Shown piece by piece: positions 42,671 through 51,619 of a stretch of DNA of 64,000 bases. The DNA comes from SG8-30 sp963710135. Its GTDB lineage: Bacteria > Pseudomonadota > Gammaproteobacteria > Steroidobacterales > Steroidobacteraceae. Each line of letters begins with the position of its first letter. The first letter of the stretch is position 1. The notes beneath the pieces were generated by a model. That model did not search any database. It worked only from the letters and a program-made list of their open reading frames with translations, and was not told where the DNA came from. Where the stretch lies: NCBI GenBank assembly GCA_963710135.1, contig CAVPYY010000006.1, positions 434,001-498,000 of the forward strand, written 5' to 3'. The position numbers and the translations under genes were made by a program.

Positions 42671-42990
42671 TCCAGGACGATCCGGATCTGCCGATCCTGA
42701 CGGACGTGGTCGAGCTGCGCGCGCCCACCGCGACCGGCTCGACCGGCTTGCACACGGCGCTGGAGCCGACTCTCGGCGCCGAGCCCGGCATTCACAATGT
42801 CGAGGAACTCGCGGCCCTGCAGGCGGACCTGGTCAACCGCACGCTCAACCTGGCGGACGAACTCCTGCACACGGCGGCCCGCGACCTGGAAGGCGTCCTG
42901 TTCGAACGCGTCCTGGAGCGTCTGCGCACGTCGCTGCCCGAACTCGTCGCCGTGGCACTGCGCGAGCACCTGAAGCCGCGCGACGACTAG
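42667..42990 (+). CDS. Small conserved-looking protein coupled to holC
   Basis: A 107-residue acidic protein. GTG at 42667 overlaps the holC stop (GTGA), so translation is coupled. Residues 1-40 are polar (DDPDLPILTDVVELRAP); residues about 45-105 form two or three amphipathic helices (ELAALQADLVNRTLNLADELLH, LERLRTSLPELVAVALREH). I do not recognise the family. The position between holC and valS suggests a polymerase or replication link, but this is context only. Confidence 0.75.
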   Translation: MIQDDPDLPILTDVVELRAPTATGSTGLHTALEPTLGAEPGIHNVEELAALQADLVNRTLNLADELLHTAARDLEGVLFERVLERLRTSLPELVAVALREHLKPRDD

Positions 42991-43002
42991 TCCCGGGCCC
43001 GG

Positions 43003-43340
43003 CGGGCTCCCTACTCCCGTGGGCTTCTGCCCGATCTTCCGGAGCTTGCGTCGTGCCTGGCGGGCTCCCTACTTCCGTGGCCCCTTCCTCCGTTCGGGAA
43101 GCCAAACTCACTACGGCCGAGGTCATCGTTCAGCCTGCATCGCCGATCCATTGGCCTCGTGCCCGGCGGGCTCCCTACTTCCGTGGCCCCTTCCTCCGTT
43201 CGGGAAGCCAAACTCACTACGGCCGAGGTCATCGTTCAGCCTGCATCGCCGATCCATTGGCCTCGTGCCCGGCGGGCTCCCTACTTCCGTGGCCCCTTCC
43301 TCCGTTCGGGAAGCCAAACTCACTACGGAAGGGGCCACGG
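43003..43340. repeat. 106-bp tandem repeat array ending in an inverted arm
   Basis: Units begin CGGGCTCCCT at 43003 (short partial, 58 bp to the next), 43061, 43167 and 43273. The 43061 and 43167 units appear identical over all 106 bases. The last unit breaks off at the internal CACTACGG, where a 14-base complement of its own start (CCGTGGCCCCTTCC at 43287-43300, complement at 43327-43340) forms a long hairpin. 106 is not a multiple of three, so the array is not coding. With the region 43341-43576 it fills the gap from the holC-linked gene to the IS element. No spacers, so it is not a CRISPR array. Confidence 0.85.
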
Positions 43341-43407
43341 TCGTCTTCGCCCGCCTGCAGAGCGAGAGCCCGGATGAGGCGTGCCTAACCACGGGTGAGT
43401 GCCTGAG

Positions 43408-43437
43408 AGGGGACAGTCCCCTGCGGGGACAGTCCCC
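43408..43437. repeat. Paired GGGGACAGTCCCC palindromes, copy A
   Basis: AGGGGACAGTCCCCT (43408-43422) and GGGGACAGTCCCC (43425-43437) stand side by side, each near-palindromic. The same pair, with the same GC spacer, precedes the second structured repeat at 53.9 kb and occurs again at 54079-54107. One half also appears in the inverted ends of the IS4-type element. Confidence 0.85.
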
Positions 43438-43440
43438 GCC

Positions 43441-43527
43441 GCGGGTCGAGGACGACTGTAGGCCTCTTGCGAGCGACTTTTGGCTTTCGGAGCGAGCAAG
43501 AGGCTCTACAGGAGTAGAGAGACCCGC
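43441..43527 (+). repeat. 87-nt structured repeat, copy A
   Basis: Outer stem GCGGGTC/GACCCGC, then a long inner stem in which CTGTAG and the following CCTCTTGC pair with GCAAGAGG and CTACAG, closed by a variable loop near 43471-43495. The second copy at 53936-54022 has the same length and both stems, while the loop differs. Similarity continues about 35 nt downstream (GTTCCGCGGG..TGCC). It could be a REP/MITE-like element or a structured RNA; no promoter was identified. Confidence 0.8.
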
Positions 43528-43576
43528 GCAGTTGAGGCCGTTCCGCGGGATGCCTTCACCGGTAGCAAGAGCCTGG

Positions 43577-44769
43577 AGGGGACGGTCCCTGAGGTATCCC
43601 CACAAGTAGTCACGGGCTGGACCGGGTATGGGTGGCGGTTGTGGCAGCGGGATGGCGAGCGGATCTGGCAGTCCTGGACGTCGCAGCGCCTCGCAGCCGA
43701 TGCGGACCACGGAGTAGCGGCGCTGCCGGGTTGGTTGCGGCACGCAGTGGGCCTCGAGGTGGCGCGCGACGCAGGCGAGTCCGGTGAGCCAGGCGACGAA
43801 GGTGGCGAGGGCGAGCAGCAGCAGCAGGACGGCGAGGCGTTCGGGCCGGCGTGTCAGGCTCAGTTCGAAGGCGGCGCCGTAGCGGGTCGACTTGAGGTCA
43901 CGGAACGACTGCTCGATCTGCATGCGAGTGGCGTAGAGCGCGGCGATGCGTCGCGGCGGCAGATCGAGCGAGGTGGCGAGCAGCCACGGATCGCGGCCGC
44001 GGGCGGCGGCCTTGCGGCTGTGCCGGCTGCGGCGTGGTTGGCCGAAGTGGGTGGTGGCGGTGCGCGCGCGAGCGGGGCGGCGAGCAAGATCAGCTGGCAG
44101 GGCCAGGGTCGTGACTGCCACAGCGCGGCCTGGCGGAAGCGCTGCGGGTGGTGCTGGCGTGGTGATAGAACGTGCGCAGCGGCTGCCAGGTCGAGCTGGC
44201 ATGGCGCACGGTGGCGCTGCCGCGGACGCGGCCGAGGTAGTCCCAGCCGAGGCGCCGGACTTGGCGGAACCAGCGCTGGCGGAAGCCGGCGTCGGTGACG
44301 ATGATCGGCACGGTGTGTGCGGGCAAGAGCGCCTGCAGGCGCTGCAGGAAGTGCCGCTCGGCGGCGGCCGAGCCGAGTTGTCGCTGCGGATGGATCTGCT
44401 CGTAGAGGGTCAGCGCGCGGCCGCCGACGGCGATCGCGGCGCGCAGCACATGCAAGCTCTGATCGGCCTTCAGGTCGCTCCAGTCGACCAAGATCAGTGG
44501 CTGGCGGTGGCGCACCAGCCAGCCGCTCAGGCCGGCATAGAACTGCTCGAGCTCGCCGTGCAGATGGCGGTTGCCGAGCAGCCGGTCGAGTCGCTTCAGT
44601 GGCGCCCGCACCCGCAGTGCGCCCGGGAACGAGCGGGTGAGGTCGATGAGCACCAGCCGTCGGCCGGCGAGCAGTGCCTCGACCGCGAGCACAGGCAGCG
44701 GACGTGTCGCGGATCGATGCCGGCGACGACCGGGGCCAGGCTGTTCTGCAATACTCGGCTGGCGTGCAT
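43577..44769 (-). pseudogene. IS4-type DDE transposase (frameshifted)
   Basis: Starting MHASRVLQNSLAPVVAGIDP at 44769, the protein must be pieced from three frames, with shifts near 44715, 44150 and 44080. Catalytic residues are recognisable: VDWSDLK (first Asp), VTDAGF (second Asp) and the Y-x2-R-x3-E-x6-K block YATRMQIEQSFRDLK with the Glu. LLLLALATFVAWLTGL follows. The frame reads through the left inverted repeat without a stop. Either the copy is decayed or it shares the sequencing problems of adjacent valS; unlike those, its shifts look like single-base losses. Confidence 0.8.
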
Positions 44770-44908
44770 GGCGTTGCCTCTTCTTCAGGTGTGGTAGCCA
44801 AAGAAGAGAAAAAACGACGTCATGCACGCGCTGTCTCTCGTGAGCCGACCCGCTAAACCCCTGGATCCAACAAATCAACTTCAGGGGATACCTCAGGGAC
44901 AGTCCCCT
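43577..44908 (-). mobile_element. IS4-family insertion element, 25-bp imperfect inverted ends
   Basis: The ends at 43577-43601 and 44884-44908 are inverted repeats with one mismatch in 25 (core TCCCTGAGGTATCCCC is a perfect 16 bp). The element is about 1.33 kb and encodes one DDE transposase on the minus strand. No clear target-site duplication is visible. The outer part of each end matches half of the GGGGACAGTCCCC palindromes scattered nearby. It sits between the holC-linked gene and valS, splitting what is usually one operon. Confidence 0.8.
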
Positions 44909-44957
44909 GAAGACGCTCTTGTATACTGGCGGTTTGCCAACAAGCCCCGCCGAAACA

Positions 44958-47746
44958 ATGGACAAGACCTACTCCCCGCAGGACATCGAACAGCGCGTGT
45001 ACGCCCGCTGGGAAGAGCTTGGATGCTTCGCGCCCACCGGCGACGGCGAGCCCTACTGCATCATGATCCCGCCGCCCAATGTGACGGGCACGCTGCACAT
45101 GGGCCATGCGTTTCAGGACACCATCATGGATGCCCTGACCCGCTACCACCGCATGCTCGGCGACGCGCACGCTGTGGCAGCCGGGCACCGATCACGCCGG
45201 CATCGCCACGCAGATGGTGGTCGAGCGGCAGCTCAACGCGGAGGGCAAGACGCGTCACGACCTGGGTCGCGAGGCGTTCGTCGAACGGGTCTGGCAGTGG
45301 AAGGACGAATCCGGCGGACACCATCACAAGCAGCTGCGCCGGCTCGGCGCTTCGGTCGACTGGAGCCGCGACCGCTTCACCATGGACGAAGGCCTGTCGA
45401 GCGCCGTGCAGCGAAGTCTTCGTCCGCCTGCTACGACGAAGGCCTGATCTATCGCGGCAAGCGCCTGGTCAACTGGGATCCGGTGCTGCACACCGCGCTG
45501 TCGGATCTCGAGGTGCTCTCGCGAGGAGGAGCAAGGCAGTCTGTGGCATTTCCGCTATCCGCTCACCGATGGCAACGGCTCCCTGGTCGTTGCCACCACG
45601 CGCCCCGAGACCATGCTCGGCGACACCGCCGTCGCGGTGCATCCCGAAGACGAGCGCTATCAGTCATCTGATCGGCAAGCGATGTGCGGCTGCCGCTGAC
45701 CGGGCGCGAGATTCCCGATCATTGCCGACGACTATGTCGATCCGGAATTCGGCTCCGGCTGCGTGAAGATCACGCCCGCGCACGACTTCAACGACTACGA
45801 AATCGGCCAGCGTCACGATCTGCAGCTCGATCAACATCTCACCGACGATGCACGCCATGACGGCCGACGTGCCCGAGCGCCTATCGCGGACTCGACCGCT
45901 TCGAGGCGCGCAAGCGCAGTCGTCGCCGATCTCGAGGCTGCTGGGTCTGCTCGAGCGCATCGAAGCGCACAAGCTGATGGTGCCGCGCGGCGATCGCAGC
46001 GGCAGCGTGGTCGAGCCCTACCTGACCGACCAGTGGTACGTGCGCATCGCAGCCGCTGGCGCGCGAACCCGCCATCGCAGGCCGTGGAGAGCGGTCGCGG
46101 CATCCGTTTCGTACCGGAGAACTGGACCGGACCTATTTCGAATGGATGCACAACATCCAGGACTGGTGCATCAGTCGCCAGCTGTGGTGGGGCCATCGCA
46201 TCCCGGCCTGGTACGACGACGCCGGCAATGTCTACGTCGGGCGCAGCGAGGACGAGGTGCGCGCCCGGCACGCGACTCGACGACGCAGTGGCACTGCGCC
46301 AGGACGAGGATGTGCTCGATACCTGGTTCTCTTCGGCGCTGTGGCCGTTTCTCGACGCTGGGCTGGCCGGACAGCACCGACCGAGCTCGCGCAAGTTCTA
46401 TCCCACCACCGTGCTGGTCACCGGCTTCGACATCATCTTCTTCTGGGTCGCGCGCATGATCATGTTCGGCCTGAAGTTCATGGGCGACGTGCCCTTCAGG
46501 GACGTCTACATGCACGGCCTGATCCGCGACCATGAAGGCCAGAAGATGTCGAAGTCCAAGGGCAACGTCATCGACCCGCTGGACATCATCGACGGCATCG
46601 AGCTGGAAGCGCTGGTGGCGAAGCGCACCACCGGCCTGATGCAGCCGCAGCTGGCGCCCGCCATCGAGAAGGCGACGCGCAAGCAGTTTCCGGACGGCAT
46701 CGCCGGCTTACGGCACGGATGCACTGCGCTTCACCTTTGCCTCGCTGGCCACCCAGTCGCGCGACATCCGCTTCGACCTCGGCCGGGTCGAGGGCTATCG
46801 CAACTTCTGCAACAAGCTCTGGAATGCGTCGCGCTACGTGCTGATGGCAACGGCGGACGCGGGCGATGACGGTGACGGTCCGGAGAGCCCGTCGCTCGCC
46901 GATCGCTGGATTCGTGCGCGCTTCGACCACGCGGTGCGCGCCGCACGCCAGGGCTTCGCGGACTATCGCTTCGACCTCGCGGCGCAGGCGCTGTACGAGT
47001 TCACCTGGTACGAGTTCTGCGACTGGTACCTGGAACTCACCAAGACCGTGCTGCAGTCTCCCTCCAGCAGTCCGGCCGAGCGGCGCGCCGCGCGCTCGAC
47101 CCTCACCCATACCCTGGAGGCACTGCTGCGACTGCTGCATCCGCTGATGCCATTCATCACCGAGGAGATCTGGGGCCGGGTCGCCCCGCTGGCCGGACGC
47201 AGCGGCGACACCATCATGCTGCAGCCCTACCCCGCCGCCTCGGAGCGGCCGGCGGACGACTCGACCGAGGCGGACATGCGCTGGGTCATGGACTTCGTGC
47301 TGGGCATCCGCCAGATACGCGGCGAGCTCGACATCGCGCCCTCGCGCAAGCTCGACGTCCTGCTCAAGGACGCGAGCGCGGCGGACCTCGCCAGGCTCAC
47401 GGCCTGCCAGGGCTACATCGCCCGGCTGGCAGGAACCGGCACGATCCGCGCCCTGTCAGCCGGCGAGTCTGCCCCGGAATCGGCGACCGCGCTGCTCGGC
47501 AGCATGACCGTGCTGGTGCCGATGGCCGGGCTGATCGATGTCGGCGCCGAGCTGGCGCGACTGGGCAAGCGACGCGCCAAGGTGGAACAGGAACTGGCCC
47601 GCGCCGAGGGCAAGCTGGGCAACGCCCGGTTCGTCGCCAATGCGCCGGCCGAGGTGGTCGAGCAGGAACGCGCCCGCGTGGCCGATTTCAAGCGTGAACT
47701 GGAACAACTCGGGGCGCAGCTCGAGAGGGTAGCCTCGCTGGGATGA
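44958..47746 (+). CDS. valS: Valyl-tRNA synthetase (heavily frame-disrupted as sequenced)
   Basis: Start ATG 44958 (MDKTYSPQDIEQRVYARWEELGCF). Class I signatures are intact: PPPNVTGTLHMGHAF (HIGH) and GQKMSKSKGNV (KMSKS), also WWGHRIPAWYDDAGNVYVGR in the editing/catalytic core. Between 45168 and about 46709 roughly twenty single-base indels, nearly all insertions, move the protein through all frames, yet the peptide between breaks stays highly conserved. From 46838 to the stop it is open for 302 residues, including the C-terminal coiled coil. Its stop overlaps the moxR start (ATGA). As ValS is essential, sequencing error is the likeliest cause. Confidence 0.9.
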
Positions 47747-48687
47747 ACGCCGTACGCGACAGCCGCGAGCACAGCCAGGTACTGGACAACGCCATCCGCG
47801 GCATCAACCAGGTCATTCTGGGCAAGGACCGCGAAGTGCGCCTTGCCGTGGCCTGCCTGCTGGCACGCGGGCACCTGTTGATCGAGGACATGCCCGGGGT
47901 CGGCAAGACCACCCTCGCGCATGCCCTGGCGCGCATCCTGGGCCTCTCGTACCAGCGGGTGCAGTTCACGAGCGACCTGCTGCCTGCGGATGTCATCGGC
48001 GTGTCGATCTACGACCGGGGCGCCGGCCGCTTCGAGTTCCACAAGGGTCCGGTGTTCGCGCAGCTGGTGCTGGCCGACGAGGTCAATCGCGCGACGCCAA
48101 AGGCGCAGAGCGCCCTGCTCGAGGCCATGGAGGAGAACCAGGTCACCGTGGACGGCGTTTCGCATCCCTTGCCGGAACCCTTCTTCGTGGTGGCAACCCA
48201 GAACCCGTCCTACCAGGTGGGCACCTTTCCGCTGCCGGAGTCCCAGCTCGACCGGTTCCTGATGCGCATCGAGCTGGGCTACCCCGCGGCCGAGCAGGAG
48301 CGCGCGCTGCTGCGTGGCCGCGACCGCCGCGACATCCTGGCGGACGTCCCGGCCGCCATCGACGCCGAGACCCTCACTGTCCTGCAACGGCGTGTCGCCG
48401 AGGTCCATGCGAGCGATGCGCTGCTCGACTACATCCAGGCGCTGGCGCGCGCCTCGCGCAACGGCACACAGTTCCAGGGCGGCCTGTCGACCAGGGCGGC
48501 GTTGTCGCTGCTGCGCGCCGCGCAGGCCTGGGCTCTGCTGCACCGTCACGCCGGCGTCCTGCCCGAGGACCTGCAGGCGGTCCTGCCCGCCGTCGTGGGG
48601 CATCGGCTGCGGGCGCGCGACACCACCGATCGCCGCGGCCCGGCCGAGCTCGCGAACGCGCTGCTCGAGGCCGTGCCGATTCCCTGA
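47743..48687 (+). CDS. MoxR-family AAA+ ATPase
   Basis: A 314-residue AAA+ protein: VILGKDREVRLAVACLLARGHLLIEDMPGVGKTTLAHALA (Walker A), VFAQLVLADEVNRATPKAQSALLEAMEENQVT (Walker B, sensor region) and FFVVATQNPSYQVGTFPLPESQLDRFL. MoxR ATPases act as chaperones for metal or cofactor loading or maturation of VWA proteins. It starts the moxR-DUF58-transglutaminase-mtfA run, coupled to valS through ATGA. Confidence 0.93.
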   Translation: MNAVRDSREHSQVLDNAIRGINQVILGKDREVRLAVACLLARGHLLIEDMPGVGKTTLAHALARILGLSYQRVQFTSDLLPADVIGVSIYDRGAGRFEFHKGPVFAQLVLADEVNRATPKAQSALLEAMEENQVTVDGVSHPLPEPFFVVATQNPSYQVGTFPLPESQLDRFLMRIELGYPAAEQERALLRGRDRRDILADVPAAIDAETLTVLQRRVAEVHASDALLDYIQALARASRNGTQFQGGLSTRAALSLLRAAQAWALLHRHAGVLPEDLQAVLPAVVGHRLRARDTTDRRGPAELANALLEAVPIP

Positions 48688-48690
48688 GGC

Positions 48691-49674
48691 GTGGCCGCCA
48701 TGCGGCTCTTCAAGCCCGTGCGCGACTGGTCGCGTCGCTGGATACGGCGCCGCCAGGGCGCCGACACCGGGCCAGTCACCCTGCACCGCTCGCGCGTTTA
48801 CATCCTGCCGACCGGGCTCGGGGTCGCATTCGCGGTCACCCTGTTCGCGATGCTCATGGGCTCGCTCAACTACGCCAACAACCTTGGACTCGGCTTGACG
48901 TTTCTGCTCGCCGCCCTCGGCCTGGTCGCGATGCACGCCTGTCACCGCAACCTGGTGGGACTGACGGTCGGCGCAGCCGGCAGCGACTCGCCATTCGCCG
49001 GCCAACCTGCCGTGTTCACCTTCTCGCTGGACAATCCGAGCCGCCTGCCGCGTATCGACATCGAGGTCAGCACGGAATCCGGTGAGGCAGCGCCGGTTAC
49101 GATCCCGTCGGGCCTCGGCAGTCGCGTGGACTTGCGGGTGCCTACCGAACGCCGTGGCTGGGTTCGACTCGAGCGGCTCGAGGTCGCAACGCGTTTCCCG
49201 TTCGCCCTGTTTCGTGCCTGGGCCGTCCTGCATCCCGACGCGCGCTGCCTGGTCTACCCGCGCCCCGCCCAGGACGTGCCGCCGGCCCCGGCCGCTCCCG
49301 GGCAGGACGCCGGCAGCGGCGAGCAGCGCGGCGAGGACGACTTCGCCGGACTGAAGGACTACCACCCCGGCGATCCGCCACGTCGCATCGCCTGGAAGGC
49401 GCATGCCCGTGGCGGTGAGCTGCTGGTGAAGGAGTTTGCCGGCGCAGCCTCGCCGATCCTGCTATTCGACCTGGCGCGCACGCCGGGCGCCGATCTCGAG
49501 AGCCGCTTGTCGGTGATGTGCCGCTGGATCGTCGATGCGCACGCCGCCGGACAGGCGTTCGGGGTCGAGCTCGACGGCACGCGACTCGGTCCGGAGCCCG
49601 GCGAAGTCCAGCGACGCCGCTGTCTTGCCGCGCTGGCGCGCTTCGCCGTTCCAGATGAGCGCCGCGATGCGTGA
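48691..49674 (+). CDS. DUF58 domain protein
   Basis: A 327-residue protein with two hydrophobic N-terminal helices (about 35-80, GLGVAFAVTLFAMLMGSLNYANNL) followed by a soluble domain. The DUF58 core is DDFAGLKDYHPGDPPRRIAWKAHARGGELLVKEF. Such proteins accompany MoxR and transglutaminases in many proteobacteria, with unknown biochemistry. GTG at 48691 or ATG at 48700 may start it; GTG is 3 nt after the moxR stop. Confidence 0.9.
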   Translation: MAAMRLFKPVRDWSRRWIRRRQGADTGPVTLHRSRVYILPTGLGVAFAVTLFAMLMGSLNYANNLGLGLTFLLAALGLVAMHACHRNLVGLTVGAAGSDSPFAGQPAVFTFSLDNPSRLPRIDIEVSTESGEAAPVTIPSGLGSRVDLRVPTERRGWVRLERLEVATRFPFALFRAWAVLHPDARCLVYPRPAQDVPPAPAAPGQDAGSGEQRGEDDFAGLKDYHPGDPPRRIAWKAHARGGELLVKEFAGAASPILLFDLARTPGADLESRLSVMCRWIVDAHAAGQAFGVELDGTRLGPEPGEVQRRRCLAALARFAVPDERRDA

Positions 49675-51619
49675 GCTCGCGCAAGGTACGCGCCGCATAG
49701 GCTGGACGATCGCCGGCCTGCTCGCAGCGATCTTCCCGCACGCGCTGCACATGCGCTGGTGGGTGCCGTCCGTCGCGCTGGCGATCTGCGGCTGGCGGGT
49801 GCTGGCGGAAGTGCGCGGCTGGGCACTGCCCGGGCGGATCGTGCGCACGCTGGTGTCGCTGGGCGCGGCCGGGGTCATTCTCGCCAGTTACCAGTCGCTG
49901 ACGGGACTCGATGCCGGGACGGCGCTGCTGGTGCTGATGGGCGCGCTCAAGTTGCTGGAGACACGCACACCGCGCGATCACGTCGTGCTCGTGTTCATCG
50001 GCTGGTTCCTGTGCCTCGCACAGCTGCTGTACGCCCAGGATCTCGTGTCATCCCTGCTGGTATTGCCGGCCGTGTGGCTGCTCTCGGCGGCGCTGCTCAA
50101 TGTGTCGCGCCGCGGCGCCGACGGCCCCCCGCTCCAGCCCTTTCGCACGACCGGCAAGATGCTGCTCAAGGCGCTGCCGATGACACTGGTGCTGTTCCTG
50201 CTGTTCCCGAGGGTGGCCGGCAACTTCTGGGGCGTCCCGTCGCAGGAGCGCGCATCCACCGGCCTGAGCGACGAGATGTCGCCCGGCGACATTTCCGAGC
50301 TGACCGTCAACGACACGGTTGCGTTCCGGGTCCGCTTCGACGGCGAGCCGCCGCCGCCATTGCAGCGCTACTGGCGCGGACCGGTGCTCACCGAGTTCGA
50401 CGGCTACACCTGGTCCCGGAGCCCTGCCCAGAGCTACTTCCGCATGCCGGTCGAGTTTGTCGGCGAGCCGGTCGACTATACGGTCACACTCGAGCCCACC
50501 GAGCAGCGGATCCTGTTCGCGCTGGACATGCCCGAGCAATGGCCGGACCAGATCGCCGAGCAGCGCTGGGACTACCAGTTGCGCACACCCCGGCCGATCG
50601 GCGCGGTCATCCAGTACCGGGCGCGCTCATACCCTCAATACCGGGCGGGCACGCAGCTGATGGCCGGCCTGCGCAATTCACATCTGCAGCTACCCGCCGG
50701 CCGCAATCCGCGTTCGGCGGCGCTCGCCCAGCGCATGCGCAGCGAGGTGGCCGACGATGCGGCGCTGGTGCGGGCGATCCTGGAAATGTTCCGGCAGCAG
50801 GAGTTCTACTACACGCTCACGCCGCCGAGGCTCGACCGGGACTCGGTGGACGACTTCTTGTTCAACACGAGGCGCGGCTTCTGCGGCCACTTCGCTTCGG
50901 CGTTCACGATGATGATGCGTGCTGCCGGCGTGCCGGCGCGCGTGGTGGGCGGCTACCAGGGCGGCGACTGGAACTCGCTCGGCGGCTACCTGATCGTGCG
51001 CCAGTCGCACGCGCACGCCTGGTCGGAGGTGTGGCTGGAGGGCCAGGGATGGGTCCGCGTCGACCCGACGGCCGCGGTCGCTCCCGAGCGCGTCGAGCGC
51101 GGGCTGGATTTCGCGCTGCCCGAGAGCGAGCAGGTTCCCGGCCGGGCATTGCGCCAGTCCGAACTGCTGTGGCAGGCGCGACTGGCCTGGGACGTGGTCA
51201 ACGCGCGCTGGAACGACTGGGTAGTCAAGTTTTCCTCCGAAGACCAGAGCCGCTTGCTCGATGCGCTGGGTTTCGAGGACAGCGACTGGCAGCAACTCGC
51301 GCTGCTGCTCGGCGCCGCGCTCGCGGCGACGCTGGGCCTGCTCTCTGCATGGCTCGCCTGGGAATTCCGCGGCGCCCGCGCGGACCAGGCGACGCGCAGC
51401 TACCAGCGGTTCACCGCCCGGCTGGCGCGGCGCGGGCTGACCCGGCATGCCCACGAGGCGCCGCGTGATTTCCTCCGGCGCGTGCGAGAGGCGCGGCCGG
51501 ATCTGACGGACCAGGCCTCGGCGATCACGGAACTGTACCTGGCGGCACGCTACCTGCCGGACAGCGGGCAGGGCCATCTCGCGGAGCTGCGTCGGCGAGT
51601 GAAGGGCTTCCGGCCATGA
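49655..51619 (+). CDS. Membrane-anchored transglutaminase (TgpA family)
   Basis: A 654-residue protein: about six N-terminal membrane helices, then a periplasmic transglutaminase-like domain with the Cys-His-Asp triad. The Cys is in TRRGFCGHFASAFTMMMRAAGVPARVVGG, the His in QSHAHAWSEVWLEGQGW, and the Asp in VDPTAAVAPERV. A further helix (about 545-565, LALLLGAALAATLGLLSAWLAW) and a C-terminal DUF4129-like segment follow. The start at 49655 overlaps the DUF58 gene by 20 nt; ATG 49667 is an alternative. Pseudomonas TgpA is essential, but the substrate is unclear. Confidence 0.92.
   Translation: MSAAMRELAQGTRRIGWTIAGLLAAIFPHALHMRWWVPSVALAICGWRVLAEVRGWALPGRIVRTLVSLGAAGVILASYQSLTGLDAGTALLVLMGALKLLETRTPRDHVVLVFIGWFLCLAQLLYAQDLVSSLLVLPAVWLLSAALLNVSRRGADGPPLQPFRTTGKMLLKALPMTLVLFLLFPRVAGNFWGVPSQERASTGLSDEMSPGDISELTVNDTVAFRVRFDGEPPPPLQRYWRGPVLTEFDGYTWSRSPAQSYFRMPVEFVGEPVDYTVTLEPTEQRILFALDMPEQWPDQIAEQRWDYQLRTPRPIGAVIQYRARSYPQYRAGTQLMAGLRNSHLQLPAGRNPRSAALAQRMRSEVADDAALVRAILEMFRQQEFYYTLTPPRLDRDSVDDFLFNTRRGFCGHFASAFTMMMRAAGVPARVVGGYQGGDWNSLGGYLIVRQSHAHAWSEVWLEGQGWVRVDPTAAVAPERVERGLDFALPESEQVPGRALRQSELLWQARLAWDVVNARWNDWVVKFSSEDQSRLLDALGFEDSDWQQLALLLGAALAATLGLLSAWLAWEFRGARADQATRSYQRFTARLARRGLTRHAHEAPRDFLRRVREARPDLTDQASAITELYLAARYLPDSGQGHLAELRRRVKGFRP

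Noticed and set aside
43003..43340. Possible CRISPR array
   Set aside because: The repeats are 106 bp, contiguous and without unique spacers, and no cas gene is nearby.
43123..43585. Minus-strand frame continuing from the transposase through the tandem repeats
   Set aside because: Lies outside the IS ends; the 106-bp period shifts the frame between units, so it is read-through without protein character.
43560..44925. Target-site duplication around the IS element
   Set aside because: The bases immediately outside the 25-bp inverted ends do not match each other in direct orientation.
47413..49404. A 663-codon minus-strand frame opposite valS, moxR and DUF58
   Set aside because: Spans three well-supported genes on the other strand and has the His/Arg/Gln composition of a GC shadow.
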